Assembly: GCF_008831285.2 (NCBI RefSeq)
Contig: NC_045147.1
Location: 8,154,334-8,218,333 of the forward strand
DNA: 64,000 nt
DNA from: Nymphaea colorata
Taxonomy: Eukaryota > Streptophyta > Magnoliopsida > Nymphaeales > Nymphaeaceae
Direction of reading: 5' to 3'
Position numbers and translations under genes: made by a program. Numbering within the stretch: the first letter of the stretch is position 1; each line of letters starts with the position of its first letter. Under the pieces are notes generated by a model. That model searched no databases. It saw nothing but the letters and a program-made list of their open reading frames with translations, and was not told the DNA's origin. Below, piece by piece: positions 1 through 10,708 of the stretch.

Positions 1-284
1 AAGAATATAGCTTCATATAGTGCAGTAATCATGACGACAACTATTACTCGGCAAGTTTTTCTAGTTTTGTCTCTTTAAAACTAGCATTGCTAAGTTACAT
101 GGGCTTAGCTGTTCAACATAAGAGGTATGATTTATGTATATCTCCACATGAGAATCCACTTTGTACAATCATGAGAAATGGCTTGCATGTTTCATTTAGG
201 AGAATGTTTTGAGAGAGGTTGCCCTGGAGAACATGATAACTCACACATTGATAGGCAAAGATTTTGGTGCACACACATAGCATT
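1..284. other. Host sequence left of element A, probably ABC1K intron
   Basis: No exon is recognisable here on either strand. The stretch is AT-rich and continues directly, across the GCATT target duplication, with the sequence after 10935. It is most likely intron or upstream sequence of the ABC1-type kinase gene, because the first visible exon of that gene (11466) starts mid-domain and must be preceded by further exons to the left. Confidence 0.4.
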
Positions 285-485
285 TGTTGAATCAGAAAGT
301 TTATTTTAAGTGTAGTAGTTTTCTGATTATTTAAAAGTTGGAGTCTTGTTTTGTCTTTTTACAACTTTATGAGGCTCCCTTATGTAACAGCTCTAGACGT
401 GCCCTAACCTCTCTTTAAGTAGAGACTAGGGCACGGTAATAAGAAATATCTCTTTCACGTCTCTCTCTCTCTTCCACGTACAACA
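285..485 (+). repeat. 5' LTR of element A
   Basis: This 201-bp repeat starts TG and ends CA. It matches 10709-10935 nearly base for base except in the CT tract near its end, which is shorter here. It contains a long imperfect hairpin at about 390-435 (arms beginning GTGCCCTAA and ending TTAGGGCAC-like), followed by an AATAAG stretch and a CT-rich run. Confidence 0.95.
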
Positions 486-500
486 TGGTATCAGAGGCTC
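486..500 (+). promoter_or_regulatory. Primer-binding site of element A (initiator tRNA-Met)
   Basis: TGGTATCAGAGGCTC follows the 5' LTR immediately. TGGTATCAGAG is complementary to the 3' end of plant initiator tRNA-Met, the usual copia primer. Confidence 0.9.
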
Positions 501-935
501 GTCTCCTTGGACCTGTCTGACTCCAACTGCTGGTCGTCTTCCCCTCTCCTGCCTTCCTTCTTTCTTCTTCTTCCTCTTCATCTCTTGTATTCTGTCCAGA
601 TCTGCCGTGGGTAACAGTTTGCCCTAAGGGGCTGTATCGTATGGGAGATCAAGGATCTAATCACTGCCAAGACATGATCAGTAGTGATTAGATGCCCTAG
701 ATCTGGTCGTTGCAAGGTCTGAAGATCGTTGGAGATATGAAGACACATGTTTCAAAGTTGTGGGTGATGGTTGCAGTCAAAGGCAGCCGTTGCAGTCAAA
801 GGCAGACTATTTTTTGAATGATCTCGTGGTTAATGGATGACTGATTTGTATTCTTCAGAAGTTTACGTTGTGGATACTAGGGTTTGATGTTCTTTACCTC
901 TAGTTATTTCTGTTATATAATTCTGAAGTTGAAGG
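501..935 (+). other. Untranslated leader of element A, first part
   Basis: Non-coding leader between the primer-binding site and the point where B inserted. It contains a perfect 10-bp inverted repeat, TCTAATCACT (656-665) with AGTGATTAGA (683-692), and a short direct repeat of GCAGTCAAAGGCAG near 773-805. The leader resumes at 6145. Confidence 0.6.
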
Positions 936-1222
936 TGTAGAAACACGAACCACAAGGAGAGAGCAGAGAAAGAACACACGATATACGTGGAAAACCTCTG
1001 AAAGAGGTGAAAAACCACGTGGAAGCTCTGACCTAAGGGCAAACCGCAACCCTAGGAGAGAGAAAATAATATTCACTTAACTCAACAATTACACGTAAGT
1101 GAAAAATATATAGGAGGGAGAGAAAGAGTGCCGCCTAGGGTACCGAGCCAGCCTCGATACCCGTGCCCCATAGGACCGGGTCCAGATATGGACCCGGTTC
1201 CCCATTACAATATATTTTAACA
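936..1222 (-). repeat. 3' LTR of element B
   Basis: This 287-bp LTR starts TGTAGAAACA and ends TTTTAACA on the plus strand, and is nearly identical to 5856-6139. Near 1138-1200 it carries two stem-loops: one built on GGTACCGAG (its partner arm has one change in this copy) and one built on CCGGGTCC / GGACCCGG. Confidence 0.95.
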
Positions 1223-1788
1223 CTCCCCCTCAAGCTTGGCATACATGTGAAACATGTCAAGCTTGCTAACATTTTTCTCAAATTGAGATGTACATAAAGA
1301 CTTAGTTAAGACATCAGCAACTTGATCTTCAGACTTCATATAGGGTAGAATCAACTCCTTTGAATCTATGCGTTCTTGTATGAAGTGGCGATCGATCTCC
1401 ACATGTTTGGTTCTGTCGTGCATGACCGGATTGTTTGCCAAGTTAATAGCAGATTTGTTGTCACAATACATCCTCATCTTCTCTTCCATTTTAACCCCAA
1501 TATCTGCTAAAAGAATTTTGAGCCATAACATCTCTGTAACCTCCATAGCAACCGCCCTGTATTCAGCCTCAGCACTGGACCTGGAACAAACTTCTTGTCT
1601 TTTACTTCTCTATACCACCAGGTTACCTCCAAGAAAGATGCAGTATCCTATGGTAGACCTTCTAGTATCTGTGCATCCTGCCCAGTCGGCGTCAGAGTAT
1701 CCTTCAATGCTGAGTTGATCTTGTCGAGTGTAGAGCAATCCTTTCCCTGGGTCATTTTTAAGTATCCCAATATTCTTTCAGCACTTTT
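1217..1788 (-). pseudogene. Element B RNase H domain (3' end of pol)
   Basis: The minus-strand reading shows copia RNase H motifs such as YCDNKSAINLANNPVMHDRT, the following KHVEIDRHFI, and QVADVLTKSL, ending a few bases inside the LTR. The RNase H domain removes the RNA strand during reverse transcription. It is separated from the reverse-transcriptase frame by a stop at 1789 and a frame change between about 1546 and 1788, so pol is broken here. Confidence 0.85.
1223..1235 (-). promoter_or_regulatory. Polypurine tract of element B
   Basis: On the minus strand this reads GCTTGAGGGGGAG directly before the LTR, the standard plus-strand priming site of copia elements. Confidence 0.85.
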
Positions 1789-3819
1789 TCAATGACAATC
1801 AGTAGGGGCATGCATAAACTGACTTAACACACCCACAGCATACGTAATATCCGGGCGAGTAAGAGTGAGATAAATAAGTTTACCAACCAGCCGCTGATAC
1901 CTCCCTTTTCCTTCCTCATCCAAGATAGTCCCAGTTTTGATACTTATCCTTGTGCCAGACTCCATTGGAGTAAGAAAGGGCCTGCATCCCAGTTTACTTG
2001 TCTCTTTTAGAAGATCCAAAGTGTATTTTCTTTGGCTCATAACAAGTCCAGTCTCAGATCGCGCGATCTCAATCCCCAAAAAGTACCTTAGTTTACCCAG
2101 ATCTTTGAGATCGAATTCCGCAGCTAACGTTTCTTTCATCTTCTTTTTTTCTTCTTCGTCATCACCTGTGACAATCATATCATCAACATATACAAGTAGA
2201 AGGCTCACCAGACCATTTCTCTGCTTGGTGAAGAGGGTGTGATCACCATTTCCCTGTTTATATCCATTAGTCTTCATTACAACCCTTAGTCTTTCAAACC
2301 AAGCTCTAGGGGACTGCTTGAGACCATACAAAGCTTTCTTGAGATAGCAACACTTCCCGTTCTGAGCATATCCAGGCGGCATGCTCATATAGACTTCTTC
2401 CTCAAGGTGACCATTCAAGAAGGCGTTCTTGACATCAAGTTGGTTCATGCTCCACTTCTTTTGCACTGCAAGAGCTAAGATGACCCTTACGGTATTCAGT
2501 TTTGCCACGGGAGCAAACGTCTCAAGATAGTCAATCCCATATTTCTGGCTAAACCCTTTAGCAACAAGCCGAGCTTTATAGCGTTCTACAGTGCCATCAG
2601 GTTTGTACTTCACATTAAACACCCACTTGGAGCCAACTAAGTGAGTTCCCTTGGGGATATCAACAACCTCCCATGTATTGTTCTTTTCCAGGGCGTCCAT
2701 CTCCTCTGTCATGGCCTGTAGCCATTTAGGATCCTCCCTGGCATCTTCCACTGACCTGGGAATAACAGCCATAGATAAAGAAGTAACAAAGCACTTGTAG
2801 TCTTTACTGAGTTTTGCATACGAAACAAATCTCTGAATAGGATGAAAAGTACATGACCTGGTGCCCTTGCGCAGGGCTATGGGAAGTTCTTCATTCATTG
2901 GACTTGGATCATCCGGGGAGCTCATAAGATTGGGAAGATTGGGATTGGTAACATCAACGTCCTCCATCACATCCTTCTTCTTCCTATTGTAAACCTGACC
3001 AAATAAGTGATCACGGGACTGTTCTTCCACAGGGCCCCCCTCCATCTGACTGTCTCTATCCTCACTGACTGCGTCTTTCACACTTGGAGAACTAACCGTA
3101 TAATCCAAGAAATCCATTAACTGAATCAACTGATGCGAAGAATACTCTTTCCTTCTGTCACCTAGACACTCCCCCTGAAGAGGATTCGCAGGAAAGTATG
3201 TCTCATGTTCATGAAAGGTAACATCCCTGGAGACATATACTCTGGTAGTGTTAGGGTCAACACACTTGTATCCCTTCTGGGTGGAGGAATACCCCAAAAA
3301 GACTGCTTTGATGGACCGAGGATCAAGTTTCTTGAGAGTGGGACTATGATCATGGACAAAACAAACACACCCAAACACCCGAGGGTTCAAAGGCCAGGGA
3401 TTCTGAGTAGGCCACAACACAGAATAAGGGGAATGACCATTCAACACACGAGTAGGCATACGGTTAATAAGATGAGCACTAGTGAGAAGTGCGTCCCCCC
3501 AGTACCTCTTAGGGACATGACGTTGAAATATAATGGCCCGGGTAACATTTAACAAATGACGGTTTTTTCTTTCAGCCACGCCATTCTGAGGAGGGGTGTA
3601 GCTACAGGATGTTTCATGAATAATACCCTTACTTCGCAAGAAGTCATCAAGGGATTGGGAGACATACTCTCGGGCATTGTCAGTACGGAAGGCCTGAACA
3701 GAGGTCTGGAACTGAGTTTCAACAAATGCAACAAAGTTTTTGACATTGCCGGGAACTTCACTACGTTCTTTCAACAAATACACGAACGTACATCGGGAGT
3801 AGTCATCAGTAAGAGTCAT
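1789..3819 (-). pseudogene. Element B integrase core and reverse transcriptase
   Basis: This 676-codon open stretch begins inside the integrase core (TDDYSRCTFVYLLKERSEV, then FRTDNAREY and PPQNGVAERKNRHLL, which include catalytic Asp and Glu positions). It continues through the linker into reverse transcriptase (WVFNVKYKPDGTVERYKARL, QLDVKNAFLNG, GLKQSPRAWF and the catalytic LLVYVDDMIV). It ends at a stop after the PDITYAVGVLSQFMHAPT region. It is the best preserved part of B. Upstream coding is in another frame because of a one-base loss near 3850. Confidence 0.93.
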
Positions 3820-4526
3820 GAAATAATGAAAGCCACGACAAGTGGGTATTCCGGAAGGACCCCAAAATCAGAGTGAACCAAAGCAAAAGGACGGTTGGCT
3901 TTATTGAACGAAGTAGGGTACGAGGCCCTAACATGCTTAGACAACTGACACACTTCACAGGCGAAGGTGTCCAAAGAAACAGAATGAAACATCCTAGGAA
4001 ACAACTTTTTAAGCAATTGGAATGGGAGGTGACCAAGTCTCTCGTGCCAACGCATAATGGCGGATCTGTCCTCCACGCCAGGCAACTGTCCACTAGTGGC
4101 TGAAATCAAAGCAGAAGCAACCTGTACGGGCAGTCTGTAGAGGCCATCAATAGCCGAACCAATCCCAATCTTCTGCCCCGTCCTCAAGTCCTGCAGGAAA
4201 CAACGATCAGCAGAGAAAATTAGATTACAGTTTAGCTCTTTGGTAATACTGCTGACAGATAACAGATTTACGGGAATATTGGGAACATGCAGGGCATTAT
4301 GAAGACAATATTTGTTCAGTAATGATAAACTCCCTTTTCCAGCCACAGAGATAGAAGAACCATCAGCCATAGACACACGCTGCTGCCCAGAGGTCAACTT
4401 GTATTCTTGAAACATCTTAGGGTCCCCTGTCATATGATGAGTAGCCCCACTGTCAACAATCCAATCACCGAGAGAGGAATTTCCAATCACCGAGAGAGGA
4501 ATTACCTTGATCACTAGTAGCAACAA
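3816..4526 (-). pseudogene. Element B protease and GAG-pre-integrase region
   Basis: The frame contains the aspartic protease motif WIVDSGATHHMTG and the GAG-pre-integrase zinc region (MRWHERLGHLPF, then CEVCQLSKHVRASYP). It is out of frame with gag on one side and with integrase on the other. The upstream break coincides with a 22-bp direct duplication near 4454-4500. The downstream break is a one-base change near 3850. Confidence 0.88.
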
Positions 4527-5535
4527 GGGCCTGGGCTAACTTAGCCCCCTTAGAAGTAGAAGCATCATCCCGGGTAGACAAACGACTAATGTATGCTTGC
4601 AACTCTTTGAGTTGATCTGAGGAGAGCTTGGATTTGGCAACATTGGACGACCCCGAACTAGGCTCGGGCACAGAAGGAGCACGGCGATTAGGAGGAGGAC
4701 GACCCCGGACGAGACGCTTCTCAGGATGAAGATCCCAACAAAAATCAACAGAATGACCCACTTTGTTGCAATGGCTGCACCGTCGAGTAGGATGCTGCCC
4801 TGTCCCTGAAGTATGGCTCACAAAGGCTGCTGGAGAACTCCCCTGACTGGAGTCAATATGCATAATCTGGCGCCGTTGTTCCTCAGACTCAACACGAGCA
4901 TACACTTCTTCGATCTCAAGAATCTCATCACAGTTAAGAATTTGGCTCCGAATGGATTCAAACTCATCACGCAGGCCTCCAAGGAAGATAAAGGTGCGGT
5001 CCATCCATTCCTTTTCCCAATACAGGGCATGATCTAAACCACATTTCCAGTCATCATTCACATGATAATCGAGTTCCTTCCATTTAGGCTTCAGGACGGC
5101 ATAGAAGGAGGCAACAGATAAATCACCCTGTTTAAGAGCATATATGCTACATTTGATTTGATATGCACGTAAAACACGCTTCTTACGACCATACATCCGT
5201 GCAAGAACAGTCCACATATCATATGCAGTCGATTTACGCAAGATCAAAGGCTGAATATCTGCGGAAACCGAACTAATAATCCATACTTTAACCTGACTAT
5301 CTTCCAACGCCCAGGTCGGCCATTGCGAATCAATTTTAGAAGGTGCAGGTTTCTCCCCAGTGATATAGTGCAAGCGACCACGACTGGTTATTCCGATTTC
5401 TAGGGCAGCAGACCACGAGAGATAGTTATCCTTGCTCAGCCGGATGGAGGTGACATGAACAGGCAAGTTCTCACTCTTGGTATTGCTGCCCGTGTCCAGG
5501 GCATCATCAATCTTAGGGATCACCGCGTCAGCCAT
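4465..5535 (-). pseudogene. Element B gag
   Basis: The frame runs from ATG at 5535 (MADAVIPKIDDALDT). It contains the copia gag N-terminal pattern (RLSKDNYLSWSAALEI), the central UBN2-like region (QIKCSIYALKQGDLSVASFY) and a CCHC zinc knuckle CSHCNKVGHSVDFCWDLHPE. The structural protein packages element RNA. It ends early at 4465 because the 22-bp duplication shifts the frame just before the protease motif. Confidence 0.88.
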
Positions 5536-5840
5536 CTCAATCACCAAAGAAGGTCACAACCGGCGGCGGAAGAGGCACAACCCACGGCGGCGGAAAAATC
5601 ACAGCCGGCGGCGGCGCTGAAAAAACGCAGGAACGACAGCAGAAAAAAGAACACAGTCGGAGGCGGCGCTGGGAACGGCGACGACGGCAGTGCTGGATGA
5701 CAGCGGAAGAGAAAAAAAAAACACACCGGCGGCGGAGCTGGGAACGGTGGCGGCGGCGGCGGTGCTGGACGGCGGCAGCGCTGGGAACAGTGACAGCGGC
5801 GGCGGAAAACACTATTCGCACACCAACGATCTCACACGCG
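5536..5840 (-). repeat. GGC-triplet-rich leader of element B
   Basis: The leader between primer-binding site and gag contains three or more imperfect copies of a unit of roughly 70 bp, around 5600-5815, built on GCTGGGAACGG and GGCGGCGG. Long open frames here on both strands are a by-product of the triplet composition. Confidence 0.6.
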
Positions 5841-5855
5841 TTGGCTCTGATACCA
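5841..5855 (-). promoter_or_regulatory. Primer-binding site of element B (initiator tRNA-Met)
   Basis: On the minus strand TGGTATCAGAGCC follows the LTR end (CTACA), the standard initiator tRNA-Met priming site. Confidence 0.92.
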
Positions 5856-6139
5856 TGTAGAAACAGAACCGCAAGGAGAGAGTAGAGAAAGAACACACGA
5901 TATACGTGGAAAACCTCTGAAAGAGGTGAAAAACCACGTGGAAGCTCTGACCTAGGGGCAAACCGCGACCCTAGGAGAGAAAATAATATTCACTTAACTC
6001 AACAATTACACGTAAGTGAAGAATATATAGGAGGGAGAGAAAGAGTGCCGCCTAGGGTACCGAGCCAGCCTCGGTACCCGTGCCCCATAGGACCGGGTCC
6101 AGATATGGACCCGGTTCCCCATTACAATATATTTTAACA
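5856..6139 (-). repeat. 5' LTR of element B
   Basis: This 284-bp LTR has perfect stems GGTACCGAG / CTCGGTACC (about 6057-6080) and CCGGGTCC / GGACCCGG (about 6093-6114). On the transcribed strand a TATATATT box follows the hairpins (about 6024-6032), so the hairpins are upstream of the likely transcription start. Confidence 0.95.
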
Positions 6140-6144
6140 GAAGG

Positions 6145-6489
6145 CATGTCGTGGTTGAAGGTATGTAGTATGGTAAAATCTGCATGAAGAAAGTCTGCAC
6201 GTTTGCTGTTTTTTTTTTCTCTGAAACTCCTGCTACAAAATACAGTCAATAGGCAGATTGGTGAAGGAGGTTTGTGCCGTTTTCTGTTTTGTTTGTTGAA
6301 GTCTTCGTGGAGAAGGGCAAGATTATTTTTTGTGGGTTATTGATGTGCATGCGATGTTGTTGATTTCTACTTTGTTTATCAGCTCCTTTGCATGACTGAC
6401 TGATTATAAATAGGATTGATTTCATGTGCCCTAGCTGCCTCACAAATTTATCGTGGTATTCTTGTTCTTAATTCTTGTTATGCTTCATT
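6145..6489 (+). other. Untranslated leader of element A, second part
   Basis: Continuation of the leader of A after B. No coding motif is visible until the gag ATG at 6490. Confidence 0.6.
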
Positions 6490-8730
6490 ATGGTTGAGAG
6501 CAACAAACCAGAGGGTGGCAGTGATCATAAAGGAGCTGGAAATCCCTTCTCCTATGGATCTACTGTGAAGTTAGATGGACACAACTATGAACTGTGGTCC
6601 AGGTCCTTTATGTTGTTAGTTAAAGGACATCGAAAGAGGCACATAATTGAAGAGGATGAACCTATTGACAAGTCAGGGAAGTACATGACCTGAGAAGAGG
6701 ACGACAACATGGTTATGTCTTGGATTATGAATAACATCCAACCACAAATTGCCTCTACTATTACTTACTATACTACTGCTAAGGAGATGTGGGAATTCCT
6801 TAGGCAGACATATTCACAAGATAAAAATGTAAGTAAAATCCTCCAAGTTGAAGAAGAATTGCACAATCTCCGACAGGGAAATCAAGATCTATCACAATAC
6901 TTTGCAACAGTTAAAGCTACGTATGAGCGACTGAAATTCCTGCACCCTCCATGCAAATCTTGTTATAAGTCACACTTTGAACCTACCATGGTTGCAAAGT
7001 TTCTTGGTGGTCTTTCTCCTGAGTATGCCGCTGCCAAAGATCAGATGCTCACTGGGAGTGAAATTCCTGATATCTCTGATGCATACAACAGACTTAGTCG
7101 TCTGACTATTAGCTTGTCCCAACCAGCTAATGTGATGCCAGTTTCTGCGCTTGCTGTGGGGGGTGGTCGTGGTCAGGGCACCACCTATAGTGCCAAAGGA
7201 AGAGGTATAAGTTGTGGAACTGGTGGTCGTGGGAGGTTCCAATGCACCTATTGTGGAAAGATGGGACACTTGGAGGATCGTTGTTGGGATAAACATGGTC
7301 GTCCATTCTCTATGTCACAGGGGAGAGCTATGGTCACCAAACATGGCAAGAGTTTTACTCTTCCTCCTATGGGTTCTGCGCAGGTTGCCACTCCTACTGT
7401 GGATGGCCCGTCGTCTAGCACAGTATCAGAGACAATTACAGTTAGCATTGACAGATCTGAGTATGAACAGTTTTTGGCACACAAAGCCTCACAGGCTTCA
7501 GCTTCCACAGCTTTGACTGATCAAGCCTTCTCAGCGGATACGTCCACGTCTGAATCAGGTATCTCTTGGATTATTGACTCAGGAGCATCGAGACATTTTT
7601 GCAGTAGACCTGGTTCTTTTACTATTTTACATAGATTCTCTCAGCCACTTCATGCCAAAATTGTAGATGGTAGAATGTCACCCATATTGGGTTATGGAGA
7701 TGTGAAACTTTCTCAGTCCATGACTATTCCACATGTTTTATATGCTCCCGAATTTCCATCTCATTTGCTCTCCGTCAAACAGTTGACTACTGATTTACAC
7801 TGTCGCATTATTTTTGACCCTGGTTCATGCTCTTTTCAAGACTTACAAACTGGGAAGACGATTGGTGGCGGCTATGAGAAAGGGGGCGTCTACATCCTGT
7901 CGGCTCCTATGGGTCTTGCTGCTACCTCCTCTACATCAGAGTCTACATTCTTTCAGTGGCATCTCAGGCTTGGTCATCCTTCAACGCCCAAGCTCCGTTC
8001 TATCTTACCTAATGTCTCAGTCCCAGATTCTTTTCAATGTGAGGCTTGTCAACTTGGCAAGCACACTCGTAGTAGTTTTCCTTCGAGTTTTAGTCCTTCG
8101 AGTCAAGGGTTGTTTGATCTTCTCCATATTGATGTGTGGGGGCCTAGCAGGGTTGCTAGCCGAGCTAAGTTTAGGTATTTTATGGTCGTTGTTGATGATT
8201 ACTCTCGAGTCAGTTGGGTGTTCCTTTTGAAAGAAAGGTCTGAAGCAGTTTGTATTCTCAAAAACTTGATTATTGAAATAAAAACTCAATTTGATTCCGT
8301 TGTTAAGTGTATTCGCACTGATAATGCTGTCGAGTTCAAATCATCTATCTTAATGACCTTTTATGCTGAAAATGATATCTCTCCTCAATTTACATGCCCT
8401 CATACCTCACAACAAAATGGAGTTGCCGAACGAAAACATAGGCAACTTCTAACTGTTGCTCGTACCCTAATGCTTCATAATCATGTACCTGCATACTTGT
8501 GGGGTGATGCCATACTCATGGCTTGTTACCTGACAAATCGTTTACCTTCATCCTCCATTGAAAACAAAGTACCCATTAAACTTGTTTATCCCAATCGAAG
8601 CTTATTTCTTGTTGCACCTAAAGTTTTTGGGTGTACCTGTTTTGTTCATATTCTTGGGCCTAAACGTGATAAACTTTCTGCTCAAGCCATTAAATGTGTG
8701 TTCGTTGGTTATCTTAGAAACCAAAAATGA
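6490..8730 (+). pseudogene. Element A gag, protease and integrase
   Basis: One frame from ATG 6490 gives gag (NPFSYGSTVKLDGHNYELWS), a CCHC knuckle (CTYCGKMGHLEDRCWDKH near 7240), the protease motif WIIDSGASRHFC near 7568, GAG-pre-integrase (QWHLRLGHPSTPKL; CEACQLGKHTRSSF) and the integrase core (VVDDYSRVSWVFLL, IRTDNAVEF, SQQNGVAERKHRQLL). There is one in-frame TGA at 6691-6693 and another at 8728-8730. Both look like single substitutions because the sequence continues in the same frame on either side. Confidence 0.92.
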
Positions 8731-9902
8731 TACAAGTGTTTTGACCATGTAACTCAAAAAGAGTATATCAGTGCGAATGTCACTTTTTTCGAGTCTCAGT
8801 TCTACTTTAGTCCTACTTCAGTGTCGTCCGACTTGCCATGTCGTATTCCTATACCTATTCCTCCTGTCCCGTTGCAATCTTTTCCTTCACCATTTCCTTC
8901 TTCCACTTCGACTATGAATAGGTTCCAGGACCCTCCATTGGTCTACACTCGGCGACAACATGATCCCTCTCATGGTCGACCATCAGACTCTCCTCAGGAT
9001 GTGAGCTCCACTGAAGTAAGTATACTTGATGGTGATCCTTCACAGGATTTGCCTATAGCCCTATGCAAAGGCAAGAAACAGTGTACTATGCATCCTATCT
9101 CTCACTTTGTTTCCATTGACCATCTTGATGACAACTTACAACAGTTTCTTAAGTCTATGTCAGTCCATACTGTACCAACTGGTCATCAACAGGCATTATT
9201 AGACTGTGAATGGCGTAAAGCTATGCAAGATGAGATGGATGCTCTCGTACAACGTGATACTTGGGAATTGGTTGATCTACCTGAAAATTGTGACATTGTT
9301 GTCTCCAAATGGGCATTTACAGTCAAGTATCATTCAGATGGGTCAGTAGAGCGATATAAGGCTCGATTAGTGGCTAAGGGTTACACTCAGACATACGGTG
9401 TTGACTTTTTTGAGACGTTCTCTCCTGTGGCCAGGTTGGACACTATTCGCCTCATTATTTCTGTTGCAGTACACTCTGATTGGCCTATATATCAACTTGA
9501 TGTGAAGAATGTCTTTCTTTATGGTGATCTTGAGGAGACTGTATATATGCAGCAACCCCCAGGGTTTGAGCGACAGGGGGAGTGTAGTAAAGTGTGTCGT
9601 TTGAAGAAGGCGATTTATGGACTCAAAGAAAGTCCCAGGGCGTCCACAAATTATCAGAGGTGGTTTCACAATGTGGATTTGAAAGATCTCCTTTGGATCA
9701 TTCTCTATTCATCAGGAAGACCTCCAAAGGTATAATTGTTATGGTAGTATATGTTGATGACATTATCTTGACAGGTGATTATGATCAAGAAATCTCAGCT
9801 ACAAAGGCTTTTCTTCAAAAGTATTTTGTCACGAAAGATCTTGGTCACTTGCGATATTTTCTTGTGTTTGAGATTGCACAGAACAAAGAAGGTATAGTAT
9901 AG
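8731..9902 (+). pseudogene. Element A integrase C-terminus and reverse transcriptase
   Basis: The same frame continues after the 8728 stop through a Ser/Pro-rich linker into reverse transcriptase (WAFTVKYHSDGSVERYKARL, QLDVKNVFLYG, GLKESPRA). At about 9641 about four bases are missing and the reading moves to another frame, which then carries FERSPLDHSLF and the catalytic VVYVDDIILTGD. That frame ends at 9902 after a short duplication-like insertion. The protein would be non-functional as read. Confidence 0.9.
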
Positions 9903-9942
9903 TATTGTCTCAGAGGAAGTATGTCCTTGACCGGATACAGGG

Positions 9943-10701
9943 ATGTTAGGGACCAAGCCAGCTAATCTCCCTATGAATCCACGTCTTCATCTTCATGATA
10001 ATCATTCGGATCTAGTAGATTCACGATTTTATAGGTCTCTCATTGAAAAACTTCTTTATGTTACTATAACAAGACCAAACATTAGCTTTGCTGTTGGAAA
10101 ATTACGTCAGTTTATGGAAAAACCTAGAAGAGTCCACTGGGATGCTGCGTTGATGGTGTTGAAATACCTAAAGTCATCCCCGGGCAGAGGCCTCTTCTTT
10201 AAGAAAGGTGAATCTCTAGAAGTTGTAGCTTATAGTGATGCTGATTATGCAGGGTCTGTTGATGATAGAAAATCCACCACTGGCTTCTGTATCTTTGTTG
10301 GTGGCAATCTCATATCATGGAGAAGTAAGAAACAAAATGTAGTCTCTAGATCCAGTGCAGAATCTGAATATAGAGCAATGGCTCAAACAACTACTGAGAT
10401 GACGTGGGTTAAATCTGTGTTAACAAATATGAATATTCGTGTTCCTCTTCCTATGAAAATGTACTGCGATAACAAGGCTGCTAATTATATTGCAAACAAC
10501 CCAGTATTTCATGAAAGAACTAAACACATAGAAGTGGATTGTCATTATGTTCGGGATCTTATAAAAGAAGGTGTGGTGTCTACGGTTCATGTAGCTTCTG
10601 AAGATCAGGCAACAAATATGTTTACGAAGGCTCTTCCAATTGGTGATTTCTCTAGATGTTGTGACAAGCTGAGCATGGTTGATATCTATGCTCTAGCTTG
10701 A
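9943..10701 (+). pseudogene. Element A RT C-terminus and RNase H
   Basis: The frame resumes at 9943 and reads the reverse-transcriptase connection (YVTITRPNISFAVGKLRQFM) and RNase H (AYSDADYAGSVDDRKSTTGF, RSSAESEYRAMA, MYCDNKAANYIANNP). It ends at a stop beside the polypurine tract. The C-terminus closely resembles the partial RNase H of element G at the right edge, so A and G belong to one copia lineage. Confidence 0.9.
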
Positions 10702-10708
10702 GGGGGAG
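10699..10708 (+). promoter_or_regulatory. Polypurine tract of element A
   Basis: TGAGGGGGAG immediately precedes the 3' LTR and overlaps the pol stop codon. Confidence 0.85.

Larger units (their letters stand above)
936..6139 (-). mobile_element. Element B: full-length Ty1/copia retrotransposon nested in element A
   Basis: This minus-strand copia element is bounded by LTRs at 936-1222 and 5856-6139. The 5-bp target duplication GAAGG is perfect at 931-935 and 6140-6144. The polypurine tract (1223-1235) and primer-binding site (5841-5855) are in the expected places. It sits in the leader of A, in the opposite orientation, so it inserted after A. gag, protease, integrase, reverse transcriptase and RNase H are all present but split by frameshifts and a stop. 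LTRs are very similar to each other, with a few substitutions and short indels. Confidence 0.96.

Noticed and set aside
5536-5896. 119-codon frame in the leader of element B
   Set aside because: It overlaps the GGC-triplet leader and runs into the LTR; it has no known motif and lies upstream of the real gag start.
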